IMG/VR virus record: IMGVR_UViG_3300023223_000583
Coordinates: 1 to 21,867 of that record
Direction: 5' to 3' (one strand)
DNA from: a virus
DNA: 21,867 nucleotides
Shown here: piece by piece, positions 16,563-21,779 of the stretch
Numbering within the stretch: position 1 is the first letter of the stretch
Layout: every line of letters starts with the position of its first letter
Notes under the pieces: generated by a model
The model's database searches: none
Told to the model about the DNA's origin: nothing
The model's input: only the letters and a program-made list of their open reading frames with translations
Position numbers and translations under genes: made by a program

Positions 16563-17021
16563 ATGAAAAAAATATTTCTTTTAATATCATTTGCACTTTT
16601 AATTGTAGTAAGTTCATTCGGTCAAATACGAATCGATACAACTTTAACGACTCAGGGTATTGGTTTGCCCATTCCAGACAGTTCGGTTGTAACCACAAAG
16701 ACAACCTTTATCAGTACTCCGATCGATAGTTCCGGTACGGCTAAAATGAAAAGAGAAATTCATTTTAATCTTGACTTACATCTTGATGTTACTCAAGCAG
16801 GAAAGGTTGGAGCTCAACCTCTTCAGGGATGGATTAAAGAATTTCCTAAAGGCTTTGTAAAGGAATTAACTGAGGCAGAGTATCAATCTATTTTTAGCGG
16901 AGTCACTACAAGCGAGACAACAGACGCAGGGATTATCGTGATGACTTGGCTAAGTGAATTGATAGATGCTAAAATTGGAGCTGATAAAACAGTTATTATA
17001 AGCATAACTCCATCGTTATGA
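16563..17021 (+). CDS. Exported small protein with Sec signal peptide, 152 aa
   Basis: I start this gene at ATG 16563, ten bases after the fibre gene stop, not at an upstream in-frame ATG at 16461 inside that gene. From 16563 the product begins with a canonical signal peptide (MKKIFLLISFALLIVVSSFG, then Gln). It resembles the signal of the preceding gene. The mature part is about 130 residues, Thr/Ser-rich and then alpha/beta (HFNLDLHLDVTQAGKV, ELTEAEYQSIFSGV). TGA 17019-17021 overlaps the next ATG (ATGA). It could be a fibre-tip partner of the 690-residue protein or an exported factor acting in the periplasm or on the surface, for instance superinfection exclusion. No family is recognised. 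Confidence 0.72.
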   Translation: MKKIFLLISFALLIVVSSFGQIRIDTTLTTQGIGLPIPDSSVVTTKTTFISTPIDSSGTAKMKREIHFNLDLHLDVTQAGKVGAQPLQGWIKEFPKGFVKELTEAEYQSIFSGVTTSETTDAGIIVMTWLSELIDAKIGADKTVIISITPSL

Positions 17022-17266
17022 ACGAATTTATAAAACAAAATATTACTTCAATATTGGCGGTACTTTGGTCGTTAGCCAGTTTTATTTTCATCTATTTATT
17101 GATGCACAAGAACGTTGATATTGATAAAAATATCGCAATGATTATTGTCGGGTTTCTTACCACCACCGACACGCTAATTCTAACGTTCTATTTTGGAAGT
17201 TCAACCGGCAGTAAGAAAAAGACTGAGATGATGAGTGAAGCTAAAAAGCCAGGAGTGCAATCCTAA
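17018..17266 (+). CDS. Holin-like two-TM membrane protein, 82 aa
   Basis: ATG 17018 overlaps the upstream stop (ATGA). Two hydrophobic helices lie at about residues 9-29 (ITSILAVLWSLASFIFIYLL) and 39-60 (IAMIIVGFLTTTDTLILTF). They are followed by FGSSTGSKKK and a charged tail. Size, two TM segments, the FGSS.GS basic tail pattern and closeness to the endolysin support a holin-like role: forming inner-membrane lesions that release the endolysin or collapse the membrane potential. Several candidates occur in this cassette, so which is the true holin is not settled. Confidence 0.75.
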   Translation: MNEFIKQNITSILAVLWSLASFIFIYLLMHKNVDIDKNIAMIIVGFLTTTDTLILTFYFGSSTGSKKKTEMMSEAKKPGVQS

Positions 17267-17745
17267 TGAATAAAAGGAAACCAGTTAATCCAATAGTAAA
17301 GTGGACACTGATAATACTTGCTAATTACGGTCTTCTCACAACCGCTGCAGGTGTTTTCTGGAACCGGTTCGTTGTTCCGGATATGAAGGTGATCATCCAG
17401 GAGGAAATTGAAAACCATCATGACGATAAGACCGGGACCCTTGAGGCGAAGGTTGCCCAGGGATTAAACAGGGATCAGAAACTTGTGGCCCCTGTGCTCG
17501 TACAAGTGATTAAGGGATATGCTAATACTAGGGACTCGATCGGCAATTTTACTAGAGATTACTATCCTGCACTGCAAGAATATTGTAAATATCATGATGT
17601 TGGCTTGAAAGTGGACACGACTACAGGATTAACATATTACATGAATGAAAGGGGAGTTCTTTACCGGGCTGCTCCGTCATCCGAGGACAAGACTAAATTC
17701 TTTTATTTAAACGAACAGAACAAATGGATCAAGTGCCGTTGGTAA
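17266..17745 (+). CDS. Membrane-anchored protein of the lysis cassette, 159 aa
   Basis: ATG 17266 overlaps the preceding stop (TAATG), with AGGAG at 17251-17255. A basic N-terminus (MNKRKPVNPIVK) is followed by one TM helix at about residues 13-32. A soluble domain with a charged helical region (IIQEEIENHHDDKTGTLEAK) and Tyr-rich strands (YYPALQEYCKYH) comes next. The predicted N-in topology places most of it in the periplasm. This could be an i-spanin-like protein or a lysis regulator, but it lacks a clear long coiled coil. The last seven codons overlap an alternative start of the next gene. Confidence 0.7.
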   Translation: MNKRKPVNPIVKWTLIILANYGLLTTAAGVFWNRFVVPDMKVIIQEEIENHHDDKTGTLEAKVAQGLNRDQKLVAPVLVQVIKGYANTRDSIGNFTRDYYPALQEYCKYHDVGLKVDTTTGLTYYMNERGVLYRAAPSSEDKTKFFYLNEQNKWIKCRW

Positions 17746-18005
17746 TGGAGTCGGGGGGAATATCGATCGTAACCCTGCTGTCAATAATTGGCGGAATAGT
17801 TGTCTTTTTTGGGACATTGATTTCTATTATGATTGGGGTGATATGGAAACAGCGGAACGCGAAATATGATGAGCAGCTGGCTCTTGGTAAAAAAGCGTTT
17901 GCGCAGCAAGAGGAGTTTAATTCCTGGATCAAGAAAAAAATTAATAACCACGATTCCGATATTGAAAACATCAAAAAAAAGATTAATTTGAATGGAGATG
18001 GTTAA
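17745..18005 (+). CDS. Single-TM coiled-coil protein of the lysis cassette, 86 aa
   Basis: The start chosen is ATG 17745, which shares a base with the upstream TAA (TAATG), the coupling used repeatedly in this window. An in-frame ATG at 17724 would add seven residues inside the previous gene. One TM helix (IVTLLSIIGGIVVFFGTLIS) is followed by a charged helix (WKQRNAKYDEQLALGKKAFA, then WIKKKINNHDSDIENIKKKI), probably a coiled coil. It ends at TAA 18003-18005, overlapping the endolysin start. Size and shape fit an inner-membrane spanin or a holin/antiholin; the soluble coiled coil makes it the better spanin-like candidate. Confidence 0.72.
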   Translation: MESGGISIVTLLSIIGGIVVFFGTLISIMIGVIWKQRNAKYDEQLALGKKAFAQQEEFNSWIKKKINNHDSDIENIKKKINLNGDG

Positions 18006-18525
18006 GAAGCTACAGATCTTTTTAAACAGTTACGAATACGGATTGGTTATCGATGGTATTGCCGGTCCTAAAACTAAGTCTGCATTCGAAAATTATAAAA
18101 TTAAGGTATTTGCTATGGAAGACCAAGAAATGATATGGCCAGCGCCGGGAAGAATATCCAGCCCTTATGGGAATAGAAAGCATCCGGTTACTGGAGTCAA
18201 AGGGAGATTTCACAATGGGATCGATATTGCTTGCGCAGAAGGAACTCCGGTTGTATCGCCGGCCGATGGAAAAGTTACATCTACTTATGACAATCAATTC
18301 GGGGGCCTGACCATGATCATCTTACATGATAATGGTTTAGAAAGTAGGATGTGCCATTTAAACAAATATTTGGCTTCGCCTGGTGATAGGGTAGGCCAAG
18401 GAGAGGCTGTTGCCGAATCAGGGAACACCGGCCGGTCAACTGGAGCGCATTTGCACTATGGAATTAAGGATGCTGGTAAGAATTACGTGGATCCAGAGGA
18501 TTATCTAAAAAAGGAAGAGTCATGA
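17992..18525 (+). CDS. Endolysin: peptidoglycan-binding-like segment plus M23 metallopeptidase, 177 aa
   Basis: ATG 17992, or ATG 17998 two codons later, overlapping the previous gene; TGA 18523-18525. Residues 5-38 (KLQIFLNSYEYGLVIDGIAG, then PKTKSAFENY) match a short peptidoglycan-binding repeat. Residues about 49-172 are an M23/LytM-type zinc endopeptidase: H74 and D78 in HNGIDIA, H122 in MCHL, and H153/H155 in the HLHYG motif. SSPYGNRKHPVTG precedes them as usual. All key metal and catalytic positions are present. The enzyme would cleave peptide cross-links in peptidoglycan at lysis. There is no signal peptide, so export depends on a holin, in keeping with the neighbouring membrane proteins. 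Confidence 0.93.
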   Translation: MEMVKKLQIFLNSYEYGLVIDGIAGPKTKSAFENYKIKVFAMEDQEMIWPAPGRISSPYGNRKHPVTGVKGRFHNGIDIACAEGTPVVSPADGKVTSTYDNQFGGLTMIILHDNGLESRMCHLNKYLASPGDRVGQGEAVAESGNTGRSTGAHLHYGIKDAGKNYVDPEDYLKKEES

Positions 18526-18770
18526 AAAAGCTATTTAAGTTATTCAATGCCAAGACCCCAAAGGTTGGTCGCAAGCTGGCTAAAGTTGGGCTTGTAATTG
18601 GTGGATTTGGTGTAACGATGGAATTCACAAAGGCTGAAATAATAGAGTTTCTGCCTGAAGAACACCGGATATACTACGTTTTAGCTATGCGAGTACTTGA
18701 GATCGCTGGAGGTATATTTTTCGTTGCTGGCAGAACTCAGACCAAGACGGATCCGGATAAGGGGCTTTAA
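18522..18770 (+). CDS. Small membrane protein after the endolysin, 82 aa (holin-like)
   Basis: ATG 18522 overlaps the endolysin stop (ATGA); TAA 18768-18770. A basic N-terminus (MKKLFKLFNAKTPKVGRK) is followed by two hydrophobic stretches, LAKVGLVIGGFGVTMEF and IYYVLAMRVLEIAGGIFFVAG. The tail is charged. It is a second holin-like or antiholin-like candidate. It is the last gene of the rightward operon, and its stop overlaps the stop of the convergent gene through TTAA at 18767-18770. Confidence 0.72.
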   Translation: MKKLFKLFNAKTPKVGRKLAKVGLVIGGFGVTMEFTKAEIIEFLPEEHRIYYVLAMRVLEIAGGIFFVAGRTQTKTDPDKGL

Positions 18771-19024
18771 TCAGAATTGGGCGGGGGATCGCCTATCCAA
18801 GTTAGGTTGCCGTCCTCGTCTATTTGGCCCCAATAAACAGGAGCTTCATCTATAGCTTTCCTGAATGCGCTTTTTTCTGTTGGCTCTTTAAGCTGAAACC
18901 ATCTGGGCTTATACCCCTCTTCACGCTCGGTAATCATGTCCTCTGTGATCTTATCAGTATAAATAACCTTAGTGGTAATTGTTATTTTTTGTTCTTTACA
19001 GGGCTTACATTTACATTTTTTCAT
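18767..19024 (-). CDS. Small Cys-motif protein, last gene of leftward operon, 85 aa
   Basis: ATG at 19022-19024 overlaps the upstream gene's TGA (ATGA); stop at 18767-18769. The N-terminus has three closely spaced cysteines (KKCKCKPCKEQK) in a C-x-C-x2-C arrangement that could bind metal, followed by beta strands (ITITTKVIYTDKITEDMI). The C-terminus contains 'APVYWGQIDEDGNLTWIGDP', a common phage small-protein pattern. The family is unknown. Its stop meets the rightward operon tail to tail with no terminator between them. Confidence 0.72.
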   Translation of the reverse strand: MKKCKCKPCKEQKITITTKVIYTDKITEDMITEREEGYKPRWFQLKEPTEKSAFRKAIDEAPVYWGQIDEDGNLTWIGDPPPNSD

Positions 19025-19275
19025 GGGTAAAGTTCAGGATTAGCTAATACCGTAAGTCGATCTTTAAGTTCCCGGCAACGGAGCCATTTGATTTGATCAA
19101 AACCATCGTATTTCATTGCTTCAAGTTTGGTGAGCATTTCCTTTGTGAGATCGTTTTGAGGCATTGATTCGGTTAATTCTTTTAGATTTTTTAAAGCCAG
19201 TCTTCTTACATCTGTTTTCGGATGATGCTTAAACCATGTTAGGTTGTCAGCTATCTTTGCTAAGGTTTCGTTCAT
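19021..19275 (-). CDS. Small hypothetical protein, 84 aa
   Basis: ATG 19273-19275 to TGA 19021-19023, overlapping the next gene by four bases and the previous one by 29. The product is helical and soluble (LAKIADNLTWFKHHPKTDVR, then RRLALKNLKELTESMP), with a central run of repeated Leu/Lys. It has no cysteine cluster or membrane segment. I do not recognise a family. Tight overlaps on both sides argue that it is a genuine gene co-translated within the leftward operon. Confidence 0.7.
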   Translation of the reverse strand: MNETLAKIADNLTWFKHHPKTDVRRLALKNLKELTESMPQNDLTKEMLTKLEAMKYDGFDQIKWLRCRELKDRLTVLANPELYP

Positions 19276-19828
19276 TTGGTTTAGGATTAAAAAATTTATA
19301 AACTGGCTCTATATCATACATCTTCAATCCCTGTTCGGTAAAGATTGTCTTAGCCTCGTTTGTGCTTTCTGATTTAAAAATATGAAGGAATACGGGCTGC
19401 AATTGGAGCCAGTCTGAGAATATGCAATAAAATTCTCCGTTTCTATTAAACGCGCAATCATGGCCTAGCATTTCGAAAAGGAATAGAATACTTTGGCTAC
19501 TTATTTCTCCCTCTATATTTTCCGAAATATACTCTAAGGTTATATTTCTTTTTTCGATTTCTTCTCGTTTTTTATTGGCCTCATCAAAAAGGTGTTCCCC
19601 TCCTTCATCCAGTAATGTTAACTGATTTTCATCATACCAAGACGATTGGCCTCCGTCCTCAATAAATACTAAAGTATAGGACTTAGATTGCTGTGCCCCT
19701 CCACCAAATTGATCGGCATAGCTTCCAAAAATAATTGCATCCGCATCATTTCTAAAATGAGACATCATATCCCCTAAGTTTTTTGCAACGCGAACTAGGT
19801 TACCCCGTTTAAATTTTTGCTTACTCAT
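19247..19828 (-). CDS. Hypothetical phage protein with SH3/KOW-like N-terminus, 193 aa
   Basis: I chose ATG 19826-19828, which shares a base with the upstream TGA (TGATG). A GTG one codon earlier is also possible. The N-terminal 70 residues (KFKRGNLVRVAKNLGDMM, 'ADAIIFGSYADQFGG', 'SYTLVFIEDGGQSSWYDENQ', 'LTLLDEGG') form a small beta-barrel pattern recurring in phage hypothetical proteins. The middle is a charged helix (DEANKKREEIEKR). The C-terminal 100 residues (ISSQSILFLFEMLGHDCAF onward) look like a second domain. No catalytic motif is seen. It may be a fusion of two small phage domains. Confidence 0.72.
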   Translation of the reverse strand: MSKQKFKRGNLVRVAKNLGDMMSHFRNDADAIIFGSYADQFGGGAQQSKSYTLVFIEDGGQSSWYDENQLTLLDEGGEHLFDEANKKREEIEKRNITLEYISENIEGEISSQSILFLFEMLGHDCAFNRNGEFYCIFSDWLQLQPVFLHIFKSESTNEAKTIFTEQGLKMYDIEPVYKFFNPKPNERNLSKDS

Positions 19829-20115
19829 CACTCAACCCTCCAAACTCTAATCCCGCCGTTAAACTTACGGACGACAAATTTATATTCATTTCCTTGCTTA
19901 AAAGCCCAAGATGACACTTGCGCTAAGATCTTGGAGGCATCAACCTGTTTATAAATATCTGAAGCCTGGAAGCTATCCCCGATATCCATTAAGTGAAGGG
20001 GAAAAAAATGGTGCTCAGGAGACTCCTTTCTTTTAGGAAGCGGAATGTTTTTGCTTATTGGGAACAGGTTTCTAGGTTGGAGAGCCTCGCTTAACTCATC
20101 GAATAGTTCGCTCAT
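19828..20115 (-). CDS. Small phage protein of DUF7303-like type, 95 aa
   Basis: ATG 20113-20115 overlaps the upstream TGA (ATGA); TGA 19828-19830. The layout is 'ISKNIPLPKRKESPEHHFFP', then 'LHLMDIGDSFQASDIYKQVD', a helix (ASKILAQVSSWAFKQG), and a closing 'YKFVVRKFNGGIRVWRVE'. The 'GDSF ... F.VRK..GG.RVWRV' pattern is one I associate with a widespread small phage domain, often called DUF7303. Its function is unknown, and the assignment is by eye. Confidence 0.75.
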   Translation of the reverse strand: MSELFDELSEALQPRNLFPISKNIPLPKRKESPEHHFFPLHLMDIGDSFQASDIYKQVDASKILAQVSSWAFKQGNEYKFVVRKFNGGIRVWRVE

Positions 20116-20354
20116 GATTGATCCTCCTCTCGTTGTTTTAACATGGCATCAGCTGCTTGATATGATGCTTGTGCAATATTTTTTAAATCAATACTTCCAT
20201 ATCCAGCGTTTATTATAAACGATTGCATAGCCTTTGTAGCGAAATAATCTCTAAGAGTCATTCCTTTGATATGAGCTTCTTTATTCCAGTTTCCGTCATA
20301 ATTTGGATTTATTACAGGAAACGCTTGTGGGTTTTTAGGTTTGTTATCTTCCAT
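20112..20354 (-). CDS. Small phage protein with GMTLRDYFA motif, 80 aa
   Basis: ATG 20352-20354 overlaps the stop of the upstream 55-residue gene by one base (TAATG); TGA 20112-20114. It contains 'AFPVINPNYDGNWNKEAHIK' followed by GMTLRDYFATKAMQSF and 'QASYQAADAMLKQREE'. The GMTLRDYFA helix plus the ADAML.RE tail is a very common hypothetical protein of phages and prophages in many hosts. Its biochemical role is not known to me. Confidence 0.8.
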   Translation of the reverse strand: MEDNKPKNPQAFPVINPNYDGNWNKEAHIKGMTLRDYFATKAMQSFIINAGYGSIDLKNIAQASYQAADAMLKQREEDQS

Positions 20355-20521
20355 TACTTGTCCTCCGGTTTTTTAAGATAGTTTTCAAGGCAATCTTTGG
20401 AACTTGTAAGAAATACAATTGAGGAGGTTAAATCCTTGTCTAAATCTTGTTTACGAAGTGATCTCAAACGTAATTTAAGATCGTTAATATCTGAAATTGC
20501 TAGTCTAATTTTATTCTTCAT
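20354..20521 (-). CDS. Small basic helical protein, 55 aa
   Basis: ATG at 20519-20521, TAA at 20354-20356. The frame was read base by base: it begins MKNKIRLAISDINDLKLRLR and ends CLENYLKKPEDK. It overlaps the upstream gene by 11 bases, and its stop shares a base with the downstream ATG (TAATG). This fits the coupling seen throughout the operon and fills an otherwise empty 155-base gap. The product is mostly amphipathic helix with many Lys/Arg and Leu. No family is recognised. Its shortness means automated callers could easily miss it. Confidence 0.7.
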   Translation of the reverse strand: MKNKIRLAISDINDLKLRLRSLRKQDLDKDLTSSIVFLTSSKDCLENYLKKPEDK

Positions 20522-20759
20522 AAGAGTCCATTTTACGGATCATATATTTATGGTTTACCTCACGGCCAGTAAAAGCCTCGTCTCTAAACTTAGCGATTAG
20601 CTCGTCAGCCTTAACTTCCCCTACTCTTGATTTTAAATCATCGTATGATACCCGTATCTTGCAATTAATTTCATATCCTTCTTTTGCCATTCTCTTTAAG
20701 GGCTCTGGTAAAGAGAAAATTAACCCTAAGGACTTAAGATGTTTAGTAATTAATTTCAT
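20511..20759 (-). CDS. Small hypothetical protein, 82 aa
   Basis: ATG 20757-20759, two bases after the upstream gene's stop; it overlaps the downstream 55-residue gene by 11 bases. The N-terminus is basic and partly hydrophobic (MKLITKHLKSLGLIFSLPEP), followed by 'EGYEINCKIRVSYDDLKSRV' and 'RDEAFTGREVNHKYMIRKMD'. It has no membrane segment and no catalytic motif. The family is not recognised; it belongs to the leftward early-type operon. Confidence 0.72.
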   Translation of the reverse strand: MKLITKHLKSLGLIFSLPEPLKRMAKEGYEINCKIRVSYDDLKSRVGEVKADELIAKFRDEAFTGREVNHKYMIRKMDSYEE

Positions 20760-20761
20760 CC

Positions 20762-21163
20762 TTATTCGCTAACTGACTCTATCAGAGAATCTAAATATTC
20801 ACAGTCATCTCCGCAAAGCTCTTCGTTGTTGTCTATAAAATTTCTTAGGTCAGAAACCATTTCCCCTATCTTCTCAGGATTTATTCCTTTACCGTAGGTG
20901 TTGTTTACTGCTTTGATATGTTTCAGTGCAAATTCAGTTGATAGTTCACATAAAATTTCATTGTCATTTTCAGGATCGTGATGGTTAGCAAATTCTTCTT
21001 CAGTAAGAATATCGTAACAAGGGGGCCCGACATTATCATAACCAGAATTGTATTCAGAATATAGTTCATCAGGAACCTCAACTTGAGCCTGTACTTTAAC
21101 CAAAATATATCTTGGCGTTTCCTCTGTGATCTTTTCTTTTCTGTGTAAGTTTGGTGATATCAT
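20762..21163 (-). CDS. Acidic hypothetical protein, 133 aa
   Basis: I start at ATG 21161-21163, not at an upstream in-frame ATG at 21251-21253. The intervening region is a structured non-coding leader, and the same 14-nt element precedes this ATG and the ATG of the gene upstream. The protein is strongly acidic (about 30 Asp/Glu against 10 Lys/Arg). It contains TPRYILVKVQAQVEVPDELY, then ILTEEEFANHHDPENDNE and the Cys-containing ELCGDDCEYLDSLIESVSE. It is soluble with no signal peptide. No family is recognised. Such acidic small proteins in phage early regions can act on host DNA-binding proteins, but nothing specific supports that here. Confidence 0.72.
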   Translation of the reverse strand: MISPNLHRKEKITEETPRYILVKVQAQVEVPDELYSEYNSGYDNVGPPCYDILTEEEFANHHDPENDNEILCELSTEFALKHIKAVNNTYGKGINPEKIGEMVSDLRNFIDNNEELCGDDCEYLDSLIESVSE

Positions 21164-21177
21164 AGTACAAAGTTTTT
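21164..21177 (-). repeat. 14-nt element abutting a start codon, copy 1
   Basis: Plus-strand AGTACAAAGTTTTT; read on the minus strand it is AAAAACTTTGTACT, immediately followed by ATG of the 133-residue gene. It is identical to the copy at 21461-21474. An inverted partial copy, AACTTTGT, lies at 21238-21245. Confidence 0.75.
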
Positions 21178-21258
21178 GGTTTCTCACCGCCGAAACCCCG
21201 TATCGGGTAGATACGAGGGTCGGTTTGTCCAACGGTGAACTTTGTGAAAACACCGAGG
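21164..21258 (-). promoter_or_regulatory. Structured 5' leader with alternative stems upstream of the 133-aa gene
   Basis: This is the only sizeable gap inside the leftward operon. In the minus-strand transcript there is a nine-pair hairpin (plus-strand arms 21196-21204 and 21210-21218, loop 21205-21209). TCACCG at 21184-21189 complements CGGTGA at 21233-21238, and ACAAAGTT at 21167-21174 complements AACTTTGT at 21238-21245; these would close a long stem over the start region. CGGTG at 21233-21237 can instead pair with CACCG at 21251-21255. The two pairings exclude each other, as in attenuators or riboswitches. No known riboswitch class is recognised. Confidence 0.5.
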
Positions 21259-21459
21259 TTATTCTATTACAAAGCCATATTCTTCTTCATAATCATGGCT
21301 TCCATGTTGTCCTGAAATCGTTCTTGTTTGGCCATTTTCCTCTTCAATGGTTACATTACCTCTAAATGATCCATTTTCACAGGTAGTAAAATCTAATTCT
21401 ACATTGTTTACTTTTTCGTGGTGAAGGTTTTCGTTGGTAATTTTAATTGTGGTTTCCAT
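21259..21459 (-). CDS. Small acidic protein, first gene of leftward operon, 66 aa
   Basis: I start at ATG 21457-21459, not at the upstream in-frame ATG (21526-21528), because that one lies upstream of the predicted transcription start. TAA 21259-21261. The protein is acidic (14 Asp/Glu against 4 Lys/Arg): METTIKITNENLHHEKVNNV, then 'ELDFTTCENGSFRGNVTIEE', and 'GQHGSHDYEEEYGFVIE'. It is probably a small beta-rich protein. First position behind the leftward promoter is typical of early host-takeover or regulatory genes. No family is recognised. Confidence 0.7.
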   Translation of the reverse strand: METTIKITNENLHHEKVNNVELDFTTCENGSFRGNVTIEEENGQTRTISGQHGSHDYEEEYGFVIE

Positions 21460-21460
21460 A

Positions 21461-21474
21461 AGTACAAAGTTTTT
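21461..21474 (-). repeat. 14-nt element next to a start codon, copy 2
   Basis: Same 14 bases as 21164-21177, here one base from ATG 21459-21457 (minus-strand reading AAAAACTTTGTACT, T, ATG). It lies within the short leader of the first leftward gene. Confidence 0.75.
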
Positions 21475-21497
21475 AAGGTTATATAGTAGTATACGGA

Positions 21498-21528
21498 CAA
21501 ACATAGGGAAAGTTACGTTTAATGCCAA
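21498..21528 (-). promoter_or_regulatory. Leftward Bacteroidetes-type promoter
   Basis: On the minus strand, TTG (plus-strand CAA 21526-21528), a 20-base spacer, then TATGTTTG (plus-strand CAAACATA 21498-21505), a perfect TAnnTTTG. The transcription start would be near 21490, leaving about 30 bases of leader before ATG 21459. It drives the nine-gene leftward operon. Confidence 0.8.
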
Positions 21529-21575
21529 GTCTTTTTTTATTTCGTGCTTAAAATGTAACCTTTTTTGTATACGAG

Positions 21576-21606
21576 TTGTATAAACAATTAATTATTTATA
21601 CATTTG
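21576..21606 (+). promoter_or_regulatory. Rightward Bacteroidetes-type promoter
   Basis: TTG 21576-21578, a 20-base spacer, TACATTTG 21599-21606 (perfect TAnnTTTG). Transcription would start about 21612-21614, at or next to ATG 21612, so the message should have little or no leader. An 8-bp-arm dyad overlaps the promoter. Confidence 0.8.
21577..21602. promoter_or_regulatory. Operator-like dyad overlapping the rightward promoter
   Basis: TGTATAAA (21577-21584) and TTTATACA (21595-21602) form perfect 8-base inverted arms around a 10-base A/T-rich centre. The right arm covers part of the -7 box. A direct repeat TTGTATA occurs at 21565-21571 and 21576-21582, so two related binding sites may exist. 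This is consistent with a phage repressor operator; the binding protein is not identified in the window. Confidence 0.6.
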
Positions 21607-21611
21607 TTGTC

Positions 21612-21779
21612 ATGGGATATCGAGAAAAAATGCATCAAGAAGTCAGAGAGGGGTTTGCCCTGCTTTATAAGGAGGGAGAAATGACCAAAGCCTCCGTTAT
21701 TGGCAAGCTTGCTAAGATACACAATTGTAGCGAATCTAACATCAAAAAAATTATCTATGATAGCTCAACAACTGCTTGA
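21612..21779 (+). CDS. Small HTH-like protein, 55 aa
   Basis: Start at ATG 21612, since it lies at the predicted transcription start; an in-frame ATG at 21576 is upstream of it. TGA 21777-21779. The protein is basic at the end and has a plausible helix-turn-helix: EMTKASVIGKLAKIHNCSES followed by NIKKIIYD. The middle 'REGFALLYKEGEMTKASVIG' is also helical. It may be a small transcriptional regulator made from the operator-controlled rightward promoter, possibly of Cro or activator type. The family is not identified. It overlaps the next gene by 23 bases. Confidence 0.6.
   Translation: MGYREKMHQEVREGFALLYKEGEMTKASVIGKLAKIHNCSESNIKKIIYDSSTTA

Noticed and set aside
18780-18800. GGCG-loop-CGCC hairpin as a terminator between convergent operons
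   Set aside because: The stem is only four pairs, no T-tract follows on either strand, and it lies inside coding sequence.
20397-20600. Rightward 67-aa frame within the leftward operon
   Set aside because: It is antisense to two overlapping leftward genes whose junctions fit the operon; there is no promoter.
21164-21253. Longer N-terminus of the 133-aa protein, or a tRNA in this gap
   Set aside because: The gap is hairpin-rich with a start-proximal element shared with the neighbour; no T-loop or CCA-like acceptor arrangement fits a tRNA.
21460-21528. Longer N-terminus of the 66-aa protein from ATG 21526-21528
   Set aside because: It would begin upstream of the predicted -7 box and transcription start. 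The short form begins right after the shared 14-nt element.
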